Below are positions 8,010 through 15,486 of a DNA stretch of 64,000 nt, piece after piece. Under the pieces are notes generated by a model. It saw only the letters and a list, made by a program, of their open reading frames with translations, had not been told where the DNA came from and made no database searches. The number at the start of each line of letters is the position of its first letter. Position 1 is the stretch's first letter. Both the position numbers and the translations under genes were made by a program. Source of the stretch: Kitasatospora xanthocidica (lineage in GTDB: Bacteria; Actinomycetota; Actinomycetes; Streptomycetales; Streptomycetaceae); the NCBI RefSeq assembly GCF_014656195.1, contig NZ_BNBY01000017.1, positions 62,001 to 126,000 of the forward strand, in the 5' to 3' direction.

Positions 8010-8389
8010 GCGCTGCGCAGGCGTCCGGTGGAACGGGCGACGAGGAACAGGACGAGGCCGAGCGGCCGCACCCGACCCTGGACCTGGACGACACCGTCCA
8101 CCAGCGGGTCCGGCTCGGGGTCCTGACCGTCGCCCGCGAGGCCGAGAGCGTCGAGTTCGGCTTCCTGAAGGAGCAGCTCGGCCTCACCGACGGCAACCTC
8201 TCCCGGCACCTGAAGGTCCTGGAGGAAGCCGGCCTGATCGCCGTCAACAAGGGCTACGCCGGCCGCCGCCCCCGCACCTGGATCACCCTCACCCCCCAGG
8301 GCGCCCAGGCCCTCGACCGCGAACTCCGCGCCCTCCGCGAACTGGTCCGCCGCCTCGACACCGCCGGCCCCGGACACCTCCGCCCATAG
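8006..8389 (+). CDS. Winged-helix transcriptional regulator (HTH_27/MarR-like)
   Basis: 127-residue DNA-binding protein consisting of one winged helix. It begins with an acidic tail, then DDTVHQRVRLGVLTVARE. The recognition region is FLKEQLGLTDGNLSRHLKVLEEAGL, followed by the wing NKGYAGRRPRTWITLTPQG and a C-terminal helix for dimerisation. This layout is that of the short HTH_27 family, usually repressors of the adjacent membrane-protein gene. The start is the ATG at 8006 that overlaps the preceding stop, which removes about 47 low-complexity upstream codons from the open frame. No ligand-sensing residues are evident. Probable site: the palindrome at 7166-7182. Confidence 0.88.
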   Translation: MSAAQASGGTGDEEQDEAERPHPTLDLDDTVHQRVRLGVLTVAREAESVEFGFLKEQLGLTDGNLSRHLKVLEEAGLIAVNKGYAGRRPRTWITLTPQGAQALDRELRALRELVRRLDTAGPGHLRP

Positions 8390-8411
8390 GAAGTCGGCCA
8401 GGCCGACTTCC
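8389..8411. repeat. Palindrome copy 1 (shared with 9870-9910)
   Basis: Arms GGAAGTCGGCC (8389-8399) and GGCCGACTTCC (8401-8411) pair perfectly around one A. The hairpin starts on the last base of the regulator stop codon. The same 25 bases including the preceding TA recur inside the longer palindrome at 9870-9910, and similarity continues about 14 bases to the right (CGCAGCnCCGTnGC). Confidence 0.9.
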
Positions 8412-8443
8412 CGCGCAGCGCCGTGGCGGGGTGGGCATGCGAA

Positions 8444-8478
8444 GGGGCCCGCACGTTCGTGGCGAACGTGCGGGCCCC
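8444..8478. terminator. Strong GC-rich hairpin terminator
   Basis: Sixteen-base perfect arms GGGGCCCGCACGTTCG (8444-8459) and its complement (8463-8478) with a three-base loop. It lies between the convergent regulator gene and the radical SAM remnant and can serve both. Stem bases match the helY terminator at 10277-10308. Confidence 0.85.
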
Positions 8479-8491
8479 ACTCGGACTCGGG

Positions 8492-8820
8492 TCAGGCAGC
8501 GGCGCCGTACTCGCTCGTCAGCCTCCGGACTTCGGCGTCCTTGAAGGCCAGCACCTCCGAACCGCCCGCCGGAAGGACATGTCCGGGGCCATCTTGGCCG
8601 AGAGGAAGTCGACGCCGTTCGTCTCGCCGTAGATCGACACGCGTCCGGTCCGGCTGGGCCCCGACAGGAAGGGCAGCAGGCTGCGGCCCTTGTTGTCGGC
8701 GGTGACGGGCGTGCCCTCGTTGTGGCAGAACGTGCAGGCCATCCCGCAGGCGTCGATCACCTTGACGCGGATGGTGTTGTCCCGGACGACTCGGACCGCC
8801 GGGCATTGGGTCACAGACAC
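8492..8820 (-). pseudogene. Truncated, frameshifted radical SAM protein gene
   Basis: From the GTG at 8820 (ribosome site GGGAGG) the frame reads a radical SAM N-terminus with the [4Fe-4S] motif CGMACTFC (CxxxCxxC) and FCHNEGTPVTADNKG. About 65 residues later it ends abruptly at 8518. The +1 frame then gives GGSEVLAFKDAEVRRLTSEY and stops at 8492; this looks like the C-terminus of the same protein. Radical SAM enzymes normally have about 250-400 residues, so most of the barrel is missing. The simplest reading is an internal deletion with a frameshift. It lies 14 bp after the CYTH gene, in the same direction. Not functional as a radical SAM enzyme. Confidence 0.72.
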
Positions 8821-8834
8821 CGTGCACCTCCCTT

Positions 8835-9368
8835 TCACTCGAACGTGAGCCGGGGGATCGCCTCGATGTCGATCCCGTACCGGCGGTAGACCTTGGTGGT
8901 ATTCTCGCTCGTCAGCTCGCCGAGCGGGAGCCCGAGCGCGAGCGCCGTCGCGTGGACGTGATCGGCGCCGTCCCCCTCGATCTCCAGGTACGGGGGGATC
9001 AGCGGCCATTCGTCGATCTCGACGGCCGCGCCGCGCAGCGTCCAGGAGGACCGGCGGTTCTCCTGATACGCCTTCGGCTGGTAGCCGAGCTTGCCGAGGA
9101 GCGTGTTCGTCGTGTCGAAGTCGCCGACGGCCGTCTCCGTCTCGGTCACGCCGTCGATCGCGTCCGAGTGGATCTCCTTGACGCACAAGGTGACATCGCG
9201 GCCGGTGTCGCGCAGCCGGACCCACGCGTCGGGCCGGCCGGGGATGTCGTAGACGTAGCGGCGCTGGAACCGGTCGACCACGTGCTCCGCCCCGGCTTCG
9301 GCAAGCAGCACACGGATCCTCTCCGGCTCGATGTCGAGGATCTTCGCTTCGAACTCAGTTGCGGGCAT
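8835..9368 (-). CDS. CYTH-domain protein (class IV adenylate cyclase/CyaB-like)
   Basis: 177-residue protein of the CYTH superfamily (class IV adenylate cyclase and thiamine triphosphatase), which binds triphosphate substrates in a beta-tunnel. Visible markers: an N-terminal FEAKILDI (the ExExK-type motif, first acidic position degenerate), YVYDIPGRPDAWVRLRD, VTLCVKEI, VTETETAVGDF, and the closing strand AVEIDEWPLIPPYLEIEG. It looks full-length, unlike its neighbours. Start ATG at 9368; the open frame runs upstream without similarity. The kinase-like tail ends at 9355, overlapping this start. Substrate (ATP cyclisation or triphosphate hydrolysis) cannot be told. Confidence 0.8.
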   Translation of the reverse strand: MPATEFEAKILDIEPERIRVLLAEAGAEHVVDRFQRRYVYDIPGRPDAWVRLRDTGRDVTLCVKEIHSDAIDGVTETETAVGDFDTTNTLLGKLGYQPKAYQENRRSSWTLRGAAVEIDEWPLIPPYLEIEGDGADHVHATALALGLPLGELTSENTTKVYRRYGIDIEAIPRLTFE

Positions 9369-9506
9369 GGGACATTGACCCTTCCGGTCGGGGTTTAGGG
9401 ATGCGCGAGCGCACGGTATCGGCGATCGCGTCGGCCACCTGCTCCGGCGTGCGGCCGGTGCCGCCCACCCGGACGAGGGAATTCGGCCCACGGGAAGGTT
9501 CCTCAA
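9355..9506 (-). pseudogene. C-terminal fragment of a possible nucleotide kinase/P-loop protein
   Basis: Only about 48 residues resemble a protein: NSLVRVGGTGRTPEQVADAI followed by a short basic tail ending at 9355. The pattern of a final strand plus a helix starting TPEQVADAI is that of the C-terminus of small P-loop nucleotide kinases. No P-loop or other upstream part is found; the sequence further upstream in the same frame is Arg/Ser-rich and not protein-like. It stops just inside the CYTH gene, consistent with a former operon kinase-CYTH-radical SAM. The assignment as a kinase is tentative. Confidence 0.45.
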
Positions 9507-9762
9507 CCCGCATGGACCACCGAGATGCTCCGCGACTACTTCGCCCCCGCACGCACCCTGACCGAAGGCGACACCACGGCGTCAATTTCCTTGATGCGCA
9601 GTGCACGGATTGGACCGTGCTGTTTGGCGCCCTCGTTCCGATCGAGTGAGGCCGCCAACGTCGATGCGGTGATCGACAGGGTCCTGGTCCCGGTCTTCAC
9701 CACCCTCGAAGGCCTGTCACTCTCGTGCGCTCTCCCCTATACGGGAAGCCGGCCGAATCCCC

Positions 9763-9791
9763 TTGCCGCTTCGGCCCCACCGAAGCGGCAA
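9763..9791. repeat. Perfect 12-bp inverted repeat
   Basis: Arms TTGCCGCTTCGG (9763-9774) and CCGAAGCGGCAA (9780-9791) around CCCCA. The arms share CCGCTTCGG with the hairpin at 9915-9942. Confidence 0.88.
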
Positions 9792-9869
9792 CGGAAGAAA
9801 TCTCCCTGGGGGATCCCTACAGGGACTACGCCCGCTCTCCCAACACCTCGTCTGCGATCACCTTGTTTC

Positions 9870-9910
9870 TGCTGCGTAGGAAGTCGGCCAGGCCGACTTC
9901 CTACGCAGCA
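9870..9910. repeat. Palindrome copy 2, 20-bp perfect arms
   Basis: The left arm (9870-9889) ends in TAGGAAGTCGGCC; after a single A the right arm (9891-9910) begins GGCCGACTTCCTACG. All 20 pairs match. The central 25 bases are identical to the palindrome at 8389-8411. The stem has no T-tract and no adjacent gene end. Confidence 0.92.
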
Positions 9911-9914
9911 CCGT

Positions 9915-9942
9915 CGCCGCTTCGGTGGAAACCGAAGCGGCG
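9915..9942. repeat. Perfect 12-bp hairpin with GGAA loop
   Basis: Arms CGCCGCTTCGGT (9915-9926) and ACCGAAGCGGCG (9931-9942). It lies five bases after palindrome copy 2 and is related in its arms to the repeat at 9763-9791. Confidence 0.88.
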
Positions 9943-10103
9943 CCCTGGAGGAACTTCCCTGAGGATCGCTGGAAGCGCTACAGAGAGTCGCCACGCACAG
10001 AGCCTGTGATCGCTCCACCGCACTCTGGTGGGGCCACATTCATCTCATTCCTCGGCCTGCGCCCCAGTCCTCTGAACAATCGCCGGAAGCAATAGACGAC
10101 TTG

Positions 10104-10138
10104 GCCGCTGCCCCCTGCCTTCGGGAGGGGGCAGCGGC
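10104..10138. terminator. GC-rich hairpin
   Basis: Twelve-base arms GCCGCTGCCCCC (10104-10115) and GGGGGCAGCGGC (10127-10138). A second stem, GGGCAAGCC (10204-10212) with GGCTTGCCC (10227-10235), follows. Both lie downstream of helY and may back up its terminator; the role is inferred. Confidence 0.6.
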
Positions 10139-10276
10139 ACTTTCGTGAGCGCAGGAGGGGGCGCGGCGAGGCGTAGCCGAAGCCGCGCACAGGGGGGTGG
10201 GTGGGGCAAGCCAGGGCCGAAGGCTTGGCTTGCCCTCACCGGTCACCGGTGGGGCCGCCCGCTGCGCGATGCCGAA

Positions 10277-10308
10277 GGGGCCCGCACGAAGGGTTTCGTG
10301 CGGGCCCC
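10277..10308. terminator. helY terminator hairpin
   Basis: Fourteen-base perfect arms GGGGCCCGCACGAA (10277-10290) and TTCGTGCGGGCCCC (10295-10308) with loop GGGT, 14 bp past the helY stop codon. The outer 12 stem bases equal those of the terminator at 8444-8478. Confidence 0.85.
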
Positions 10309-10321
10309 CGTTGGGGTCGTG

Positions 10322-13177
10322 CTAGCCGACCGAGGAGTAGGCGATGATGCCTCGGCGGAGGCTGTCGACGGCCTTGCGGGCGGTCTTGCGCAGGTCGGCG
10401 TCCTCGCCGGCGGCGTCCTGGATCTGGCCGAGGACGTCGATCAGCTGCTTGGTCCAGCGGACGAAGTCGCCGGCCGGCATCTCGGCGTCGCGCAGGACCT
10501 GGTCGAGGTCGTGGCCGAGCGACCAGCGGTAGGCGACCCAGGCGAAGCCCAGGTCGGGCTCGCGCTGGCCGACGCCCTCGGCGGTGTTGATCCGGTGCTG
10601 CTCCTCCAGGGCGTCCAGGTGGCCCCAGATGCGGACCATCTGGCCGAGCGCCTCCTTGGCCGCGCCCTCCGGGACCCGGGGGGCGCCGGCGTCGTCGGAC
10701 TGCCGGGCCTCGTACACCAACGCCGAGGCGCAGGCGGCGAGTTCGGCGGCGGCGAGGCCGCTCCAGACGCCTTCGCGGATGCACTCGGAGGCGAGCAGGT
10801 CGAGTTCGCCGTAGAGCCGGCCGAGCCGCTTGCCGTCGTCGGTGACGGTGTCGCCGCGCAGGTAGCCGAGGTCGGTGAGCAGTGCGCAGACCCGGTCGAA
10901 GGTGCGGGCGATGGTGTGGGTGCGCGAGCGCATCCGGCGTTCCAGCAGTTCGGTGTCGCGGTGCAGCCGGTGGTAGCGCTCGGACCAGCGGGCGTGGTCC
11001 TCGCGGTCGGAGCAGCCGTGGCAGGGGTGCTGGCGCAGTTCGGTGCGCAGCCGGGTGATCTCCGGGTCGTCGGCGGCGGCCGCGCGGCCGCGGCGGAACC
11101 GGTCGGGCTCCAGGTGGCCGGCCTTGGTGCGCAGGGCCGAGGCGAGGTCGCGGCGGGACTGCGGGCTGCGCGGGTTGAAGGACTTGGGGATGCGGAGGCG
11201 CTCGATCGCGGCGACCGGGTGCGGGAAGTCGATCATGGCGAGCCGCTTGACCTGGCGTTCGGCGGTGAGCACCACCGGGCGCGGGCCGTCCTGGAAGTCG
11301 GGGTGGCGCCGGTCGCCCCGGCCGGAGCGGTCGACCGGCGGCAGGCCCGGGTCGAGGACCAGGGCGAGGCCGGCGAACTTGCCGGTGGGCACGTGGATGA
11401 CGTCGCCCGGCTTGAGCTGCTCGATGGACTCGACGGCGGCCGCGCGGCGCTGGCTGGTGCCCTCGCGGGCCATCTCGTTCTCGCGGTCCTTGAGCCGGCG
11501 GCGCAGTTCCATGTACTCGTCGAAGTCGCCGAGGTGGCAGGTCATCGACTCGCGGTAGCCGTCCAGGCCCTCTTCGTTGCGCTGCACCTGGCGGGCGAGG
11601 CCGACGACCGAGCGGTCCGCCTGGAACTGGGCGAAGGAGGTCTCCAGCAGCTCGCGCGAGCGGTGCCGGCCGAACTGGGAGACCAGGTTGACGGCCATGT
11701 TGTAGGACGGCCGGAACGAGGACTTCAGCGGGTAGGTGCGGGTGCCGGCCAGGCCGGCCAGCGCCTCCGGGTCGAGGCCGCGCTGCCAGAGCACCACGGC
11801 GTGGCCCTCGACGTCGATGCCGCGCCGCCCGGCCCGGCCGGTCAGCTGGGTGTACTCGCCGGGGGTGATGTCGGCGTGGGTCTCGCCGTTCCACTTGACC
11901 AGCTTCTCCATGACCACCGAGCGGGCGGGCATGTTGATGCCGAGCGCCAGGGTCTCGGTCGCGAAGACGGCCTTGACCAGGCCCTTCACGAAGAGCTCCT
12001 CGACGACCTCCTTGAACCGGGGCAGCATCCCGGCGTGGTGGGCGGCGATGCCGCGCTCCAGCCCGTCCAGCCACTCGAAGTAGCCGAGGACGTGCAGGTC
12101 CTCGTCGGGGATGTCGGCGCAGCGCTCCTCGACGATCGTCCGGACCAGGGCGCGGTCGGAGTCCTTGTTGAGCCGCAGGCCGGAGCTGAGGCACTGCTGG
12201 ACGGCGGCCTCGCAGCCGGCCCGGCTGAAGATGAAGGTGATCGCGGGCAGCAGGCCCTCGGCGTCGAGCCGGTCGATGACGTCGACCCGGCCCGGCGTCC
12301 AGACCTTGCCGGGGCGGCCGTTGGGCATGGAGCGGCCCCGGCCGCGGCCGAAGCGGTCGCGCGGGTTGCGGTCGACCTCGGAGCGGGCGAGCCGGACCAG
12401 CTCGGGGTTGACGGCCTTGCCGGGGTTCTTCAGGTTGTGCTTGGGGCGGCCGTCCCGGTCGGGGTCGGCGAACAGGTCGTACATCCGGTTGCCGGCCATC
12501 ACGTGCTGCCACAGCGGCACCGGGCGGGTCTCGGAGACGATCACCTTGGTGCCGCCGCGCACGGTGTCCAGCCAGTCGCCGAACTCCTCGGCGTTGGAGA
12601 CGGTCGCGGAGAGCGAGACGAGGGTGACCGACTCGGGGAGGTGGATGATGACCTCCTCCCAGACGGCGCCGCGGAAGCGGTCGGCGAGGTAGTGCACCTC
12701 GTCCATCACGACGTAGCCGAGGCCGTTGAGGGTGCTGGAGCCCGCGTAGAGCATGTTGCGCAGCACCTCGGTGGTCATGACCACCACGGGTGCGTCGCCG
12801 TTGACGGTGTTGTCGCCGGTGAGCAGGCCGACCTTGGCGGCGCCGTAGCGCTTGACCAGGTCCCCGTACTTCTGGTTGGAGAGCGCCTTGATCGGCGTCG
12901 TGTAGAAGCACTTGCGCCCGGCGGCCAGGGCGAGGTGCACGGCGAACTCGCCGACGATCGTCTTCCCGGAGCCGGTGGGGGCGGCGACCAGGACGCCCGA
13001 GCCGGATTCCAGCGTCTCGCAGGCCTCCAGCTGGAAGTCGTCCAGCGGGAAGTCGTACAGCTGCTGGAAGCCGTACAGGGCGGTGGCCTGCTCCTTGGCC
13101 CGGCGACGACTGGCCGCGTACGCCTCGGCGGGGCTGAGCTCCTGATCGTCCTGGGGCTCTGGATCGGGGGTGTTCAT
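10322..13177 (-). CDS. helY: Superfamily 2 DEAD/DEAH-box RNA helicase HelY (Ski2/Mtr4-like)
   Basis: 951-residue ATP-dependent helicase of the Ski2 type, probably acting in RNA turnover. Motif I is AAPTGSGKTIVGEF, motif II VVMDEVHYL (DEVH), motif III SATVSN, and motif VI QLTGRAGRRGID. The long C-terminal half (from about residue 520) is the helical region typical of actinobacterial HelY and includes a cysteine/histidine segment HPCHGCSDREDH. Start chosen at the ATG at 13177; another in-frame ATG at 13210 would add 11 residues, and neither has a clear ribosome site. In M. tuberculosis helY (Rv2092c) directly follows tatC (Rv2093c); here tatC is 35 kb away on the same strand. Confidence 0.93.
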   Translation of the reverse strand: MNTPDPEPQDDQELSPAEAYAASRRRAKEQATALYGFQQLYDFPLDDFQLEACETLESGSGVLVAAPTGSGKTIVGEFAVHLALAAGRKCFYTTPIKALSNQKYGDLVKRYGAAKVGLLTGDNTVNGDAPVVVMTTEVLRNMLYAGSSTLNGLGYVVMDEVHYLADRFRGAVWEEVIIHLPESVTLVSLSATVSNAEEFGDWLDTVRGGTKVIVSETRPVPLWQHVMAGNRMYDLFADPDRDGRPKHNLKNPGKAVNPELVRLARSEVDRNPRDRFGRGRGRSMPNGRPGKVWTPGRVDVIDRLDAEGLLPAITFIFSRAGCEAAVQQCLSSGLRLNKDSDRALVRTIVEERCADIPDEDLHVLGYFEWLDGLERGIAAHHAGMLPRFKEVVEELFVKGLVKAVFATETLALGINMPARSVVMEKLVKWNGETHADITPGEYTQLTGRAGRRGIDVEGHAVVLWQRGLDPEALAGLAGTRTYPLKSSFRPSYNMAVNLVSQFGRHRSRELLETSFAQFQADRSVVGLARQVQRNEEGLDGYRESMTCHLGDFDEYMELRRRLKDRENEMAREGTSQRRAAAVESIEQLKPGDVIHVPTGKFAGLALVLDPGLPPVDRSGRGDRRHPDFQDGPRPVVLTAERQVKRLAMIDFPHPVAAIERLRIPKSFNPRSPQSRRDLASALRTKAGHLEPDRFRRGRAAAADDPEITRLRTELRQHPCHGCSDREDHARWSERYHRLHRDTELLERRMRSRTHTIARTFDRVCALLTDLGYLRGDTVTDDGKRLGRLYGELDLLASECIREGVWSGLAAAELAACASALVYEARQSDDAGAPRVPEGAAKEALGQMVRIWGHLDALEEQHRINTAEGVGQREPDLGFAWVAYRWSLGHDLDQVLRDAEMPAGDFVRWTKQLIDVLGQIQDAAGEDADLRKTARKAVDSLRRGIIAYSSVG

Positions 13178-13230
13178 CGCCGTCCGGGTGTGGTTGGTGT
13201 GATCTGGCATCTCAGCGAGAGGTTACCCGG

Positions 13231-13280
13231 GAGGAGTGACATCGATAGCACCGTTTTTCCGTGCGAGGAGATCACTCCTC
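13231..13280. promoter_or_regulatory. Divergent promoter region with interrupted inverted repeat
   Basis: GAGGAGTGA (13231-13239) and TCACTCCTC (13272-13280) form perfect 9-base arms 32 bp apart, between helY and the roadblock gene. The loop contains a smaller GCAC/GTGC pairing. It could be a two-site operator or an RNA structure; no regulator is identified. Confidence 0.45.
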
Positions 13281-13429
13281 TCTCAGATCCATAGTTGCAA
13301 ATGTCTTCAAGCGATCGCGGACCGGTCGACTTCGAACGTCTTCGATCATCGCCGGTGGACCGCCGCCCGATCTCCCTACCTTCGTCGTCACAGCCACCAA
13401 ACAGCCACCAACCCACGGGAGGAACCGCG

Positions 13430-13804
13430 ATGGCGAACCTGGAGACGTCCCTCAAGGAGGCCATGTCGATCGACGGCGCCATCGGCGTCGCCCTGGTCGA
13501 CTACGGCAGCGGCATGGCGCTCGGCAGCCTCGGCGACGGCGGTGAGCTCGACCTCAACGTCGCCGCGGCCGGGAACACCGACGTGGTCCGCGCCAAGATG
13601 CGGGCAATGGAGATGCTCAACCTGCACGACAACGCGATCGAGGACATCCTGATCAGCCTCACGAACCAGTACCACATGGTCCGGCCGATCACGACGCCCA
13701 GCGGACGCGGCCTGTTCCTCTTCCTGGCGCTCAACCGCGAGCGCTCCAACCTCGCGATGGCCCGCCACCGGCTCAAGCTGATCGAAGGCTCGCTGGAGAT
13801 CTGA
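13430..13804 (+). CDS. Roadblock/LC7-like protein
   Basis: 124-residue cytosolic protein with the roadblock/longin fold, whose actinobacterial members usually modulate small GTPases inside conservon operons. The N-terminus MANLETSLKEAMSIDGAIGV leads into VALVDYGSGMALGSLG, the helix VVRAKMRAMEMLNLHDNAIE and the last strands GRGLFLFLALNRERSNLAMA. A consensus GGGAGGA ribosome site precedes the ATG at 13430. The usual conservon partners (sensor kinase, DUF742 protein, GTPase) are absent, so this is an orphan. An ArsR-family gene follows 30 bp later in the same direction. Confidence 0.8.
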   Translation: MANLETSLKEAMSIDGAIGVALVDYGSGMALGSLGDGGELDLNVAAAGNTDVVRAKMRAMEMLNLHDNAIEDILISLTNQYHMVRPITTPSGRGLFLFLALNRERSNLAMARHRLKLIEGSLEI

Positions 13805-13834
13805 ACCGGCACCGACACCAGGAAGGGGGGCCTC

Positions 13835-14293
13835 GTGACGGTCGCGCTCTACCAGGCGAAGGCCGAGTTCTTCCGGATGCTCGGCCATCCCGTCCGGATC
13901 CGGGTGCTGGAACTGCTCCAGGCCGGGCCGACGCCCGTCCGCGGTCTGCTCGCCGAGCTGGAGGTCGAGCCCTCCAGCCTCTCCCAGCAGCTCGCGGTGC
14001 TGCGCCGGTCCGGCATCGTCACCGCCACCCGGGAGGGCGGCACGGTGGTCTACGCGCTGGCCGGCGGGGACGTCGCGGACCTGCTGCGGGCGGCCCGGCG
14101 GATCCTCACCGGGCTGCTCGCCGACCGCAACCTGCTGCTCGCGGAGCTACGGGCGGCCCCGGAGCCACATACGGACCGTGGGCCTCGTGCAGACCCGCAG
14201 CCGGAGAACGGCCCCGCTAGCCCTTCAGCACCCCCGCCAGCCCGTCCGCCAGCCGCTCGTACTCCCCCGGCCGGTTGTACAGCTGCGCGCTGA
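13835..14293 (+). CDS. ArsR-family winged-helix regulator
   Basis: 152-residue regulator. The ArsR fold is clear: FFRMLGHPVRIRVLELLQ, the recognition helix SSLSQQLAVLRRSGIV and the wing TREGGTVVYAL. The metal-binding Cys motifs of ArsR/SmtB are absent, so it probably senses something else or uses a partner. The GTG start at 13835 has a strong AAGGGGGG ribosome site. The last 40 residues are Pro/Arg-rich and their codons overlap the 3' end of the convergent aminotransferase gene by 77 bp. Likely co-transcribed with the roadblock gene. Confidence 0.85.
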   Translation: MTVALYQAKAEFFRMLGHPVRIRVLELLQAGPTPVRGLLAELEVEPSSLSQQLAVLRRSGIVTATREGGTVVYALAGGDVADLLRAARRILTGLLADRNLLLAELRAAPEPHTDRGPRADPQPENGPASPSAPPPARPPAARTPPAGCTAAR

Positions 14294-15389
14294 TCCGCAG
14301 CACCCCGCCGCCGGCCCAGGGGCGGACGGCGATCCGGGTGCGCAGCCGCCGCCACACCTCGGCCATCAGCGCCTTGACCTGCGGTTCGGTCTCGCCGTGC
14401 CCGGCCGGCAGCCGGACGGTGCGCATCCACACCCCCGGCGTCGCGGGCAGCGGTTCCAGGCCGGCCCGCTCGGCGAGCGCCCGCTGGCCGTACGCGGCGA
14501 GCGCGGCGTTGTGCGCGGCCACCGCCGCCGGGCCGAGGGCGCGCAGCAGTTCGAAGCCGGCCGGGGCGGCCAGCCAGGGCGTGTAGTCGCAGGTGCCGCG
14601 CCACTCGACGTTGCCCGGGAAGCCCTTGTCGTGTTCCCAGGAGAGGGCCAGCGGGCGCACCCGGGCGGTCCACTCGGGGCGGACGGCGAGGACGCCGGTG
14701 GCGCGCGGGGCAAAGGCCCACTTGTGCAGGTTGCCGAACCAGAAGTCCGCGTGCGGGTCGGCCGGGGCGGGCAGCATGCCGGGCGCGTGGGCGCCGTCCA
14801 CGACGGTGGTCACGCCGCGGGCGCGCAGTTCGGCGAGCAGGGCGGGGCCGGCCACCAGGCGGGCGGTGGGCGAGGTGAGCTGGTCCAGGACGGCGACGGT
14901 GGTGCGGGCGTCCACGGCGGCGAGCACGGCCTCCCGGACGGCCCGTTCGTCCGGGGCGTCCAGCGGCACCGGCGCCACGACCAGCTCGGCGCCGGTCTCG
15001 GCGGCCTTGCGGGCGGCCGCCTGGGTGACCGCGCCGTAGCCGTGGTCGGTGACCAGGATCCGGTTGCCGGGGGCGAGCGGGAGGCTGTCCAGGGCGATCG
15101 CGACCGCCTCGGTGACGTTGGCGACCAGGGCGAGCCGGTCCGGGTCGGTGCCCAGCTCGGCGGCGAGGACGGTCCGGGCGGCGGCGATCCGGGCCGGGAG
15201 GTCGGCGAAGAAGCCGTCCGGGTCGAGTTCGTGCTCGGTCCGCAGCCGTTCCTGGGCGCGCTGCACCGGGACGGGTACGGCGCCGTACGAGCCGTGGTTC
15301 AGGTGCGCCGCGTCCGCCGACACGCTGAACAGCCCGTCGGCGGCGGGCAGCGGGGCCGGGGGTTCGACGGTCCGCAGGTCCTCGGTCAC
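14217..15389 (-). CDS. Class V aminotransferase (isopenicillin-N-epimerase-like)
   Basis: 390-residue PLP enzyme of the NifS/isopenicillin N epimerase group. The PLP lysine lies in FWFGNLHKWAFAPRATG (about residue 223). The cofactor phosphate and ring sites are DQLTSPTARL and VVDGAHAPGMLP, and the N-terminal HLNHGSYGAVP is typical of the epimerase-like subgroup. The start is the GTG at 15389 behind a GGAGGA site rather than the upstream GTG at 15419. The promoter is shared with the divergent S9 peptidase; motif site A is about 40 bp upstream and points at this gene. It could be an amino-acid epimerase, lyase or desulfurase-type enzyme; the substrate is not evident. Confidence 0.85.
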   Translation of the reverse strand: MTEDLRTVEPPAPLPAADGLFSVSADAAHLNHGSYGAVPVPVQRAQERLRTEHELDPDGFFADLPARIAAARTVLAAELGTDPDRLALVANVTEAVAIALDSLPLAPGNRILVTDHGYGAVTQAAARKAAETGAELVVAPVPLDAPDERAVREAVLAAVDARTTVAVLDQLTSPTARLVAGPALLAELRARGVTTVVDGAHAPGMLPAPADPHADFWFGNLHKWAFAPRATGVLAVRPEWTARVRPLALSWEHDKGFPGNVEWRGTCDYTPWLAAPAGFELLRALGPAAVAAHNAALAAYGQRALAERAGLEPLPATPGVWMRTVRLPAGHGETEPQVKALMAEVWRRLRTRIAVRPWAGGGVLRISAQLYNRPGEYERLADGLAGVLKG

Positions 15390-15426
15390 GGTTTCCTCCG
15401 TTCGCACGGCACACCCCACGTGGTGT

Positions 15427-15444
15427 GTGACATTTCACATGACA
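15427..15444 (-). promoter_or_regulatory. Regulon motif site A (aminotransferase/S9 peptidase)
   Basis: Read towards the aminotransferase: TGTCATGTGAAATGTCAC. It also contains the inverted repeat TGTGA-N4-TCACA (15426-15439). Matches site B at 15 of 18 positions. It lies between two divergent genes and could affect both. Confidence 0.7.
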
Positions 15445-15486
15445 GACTACTGGTCGGGGCACGCACCGCGCGACCACGATCGGGCC

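Larger units (their letters stand above)
9507..10103. other. Non-coding, apparently decayed segment rich in palindromes
   Basis: No reading frame here looks like a real gene: short frames on both strands overlap and lack family similarity. Short protein-like scraps are visible on the plus strand (MLRDYFAPARTLTEGDTT from 9525; FLDAQCTDWTVLFGALVPIE ending near 9649), suggesting pieces of former genes. Three perfect palindromes (9763-9791, 9870-9910, 9915-9942) lie in it. With the truncated genes to its left it looks like the remains of an inserted island. Confidence 0.6.

Noticed and set aside
8518..9225. 235-residue frame containing the radical SAM motif
   Set aside because: The N-terminal 135 residues are antisense-frame shadow of the CYTH gene; the real start is GTG 8820.
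9725..10009. 94-residue plus-strand open frame in the decayed segment
   Set aside because: Runs through two perfect palindromes and shows no domain; no convincing ribosome site.
10000..10150. tRNA or small RNA gene near the helY 3' end
   Set aside because: Stems are present but no cloverleaf, no T-loop GTTCRA consensus and no CCA region could be traced.
10145..13294. 1049-residue plus-strand reading frame
   Set aside because: It is the antisense of helY; composition (Gly/Ala/Val/Arg-rich, no motifs) is that of a GC-rich shadow.
15426..15439. TGTGA-N4-TCACA as a CRP site
   Set aside because: CRP sites have a six-base spacer, and the flanks match the five other regulon sites better than a CRP consensus.
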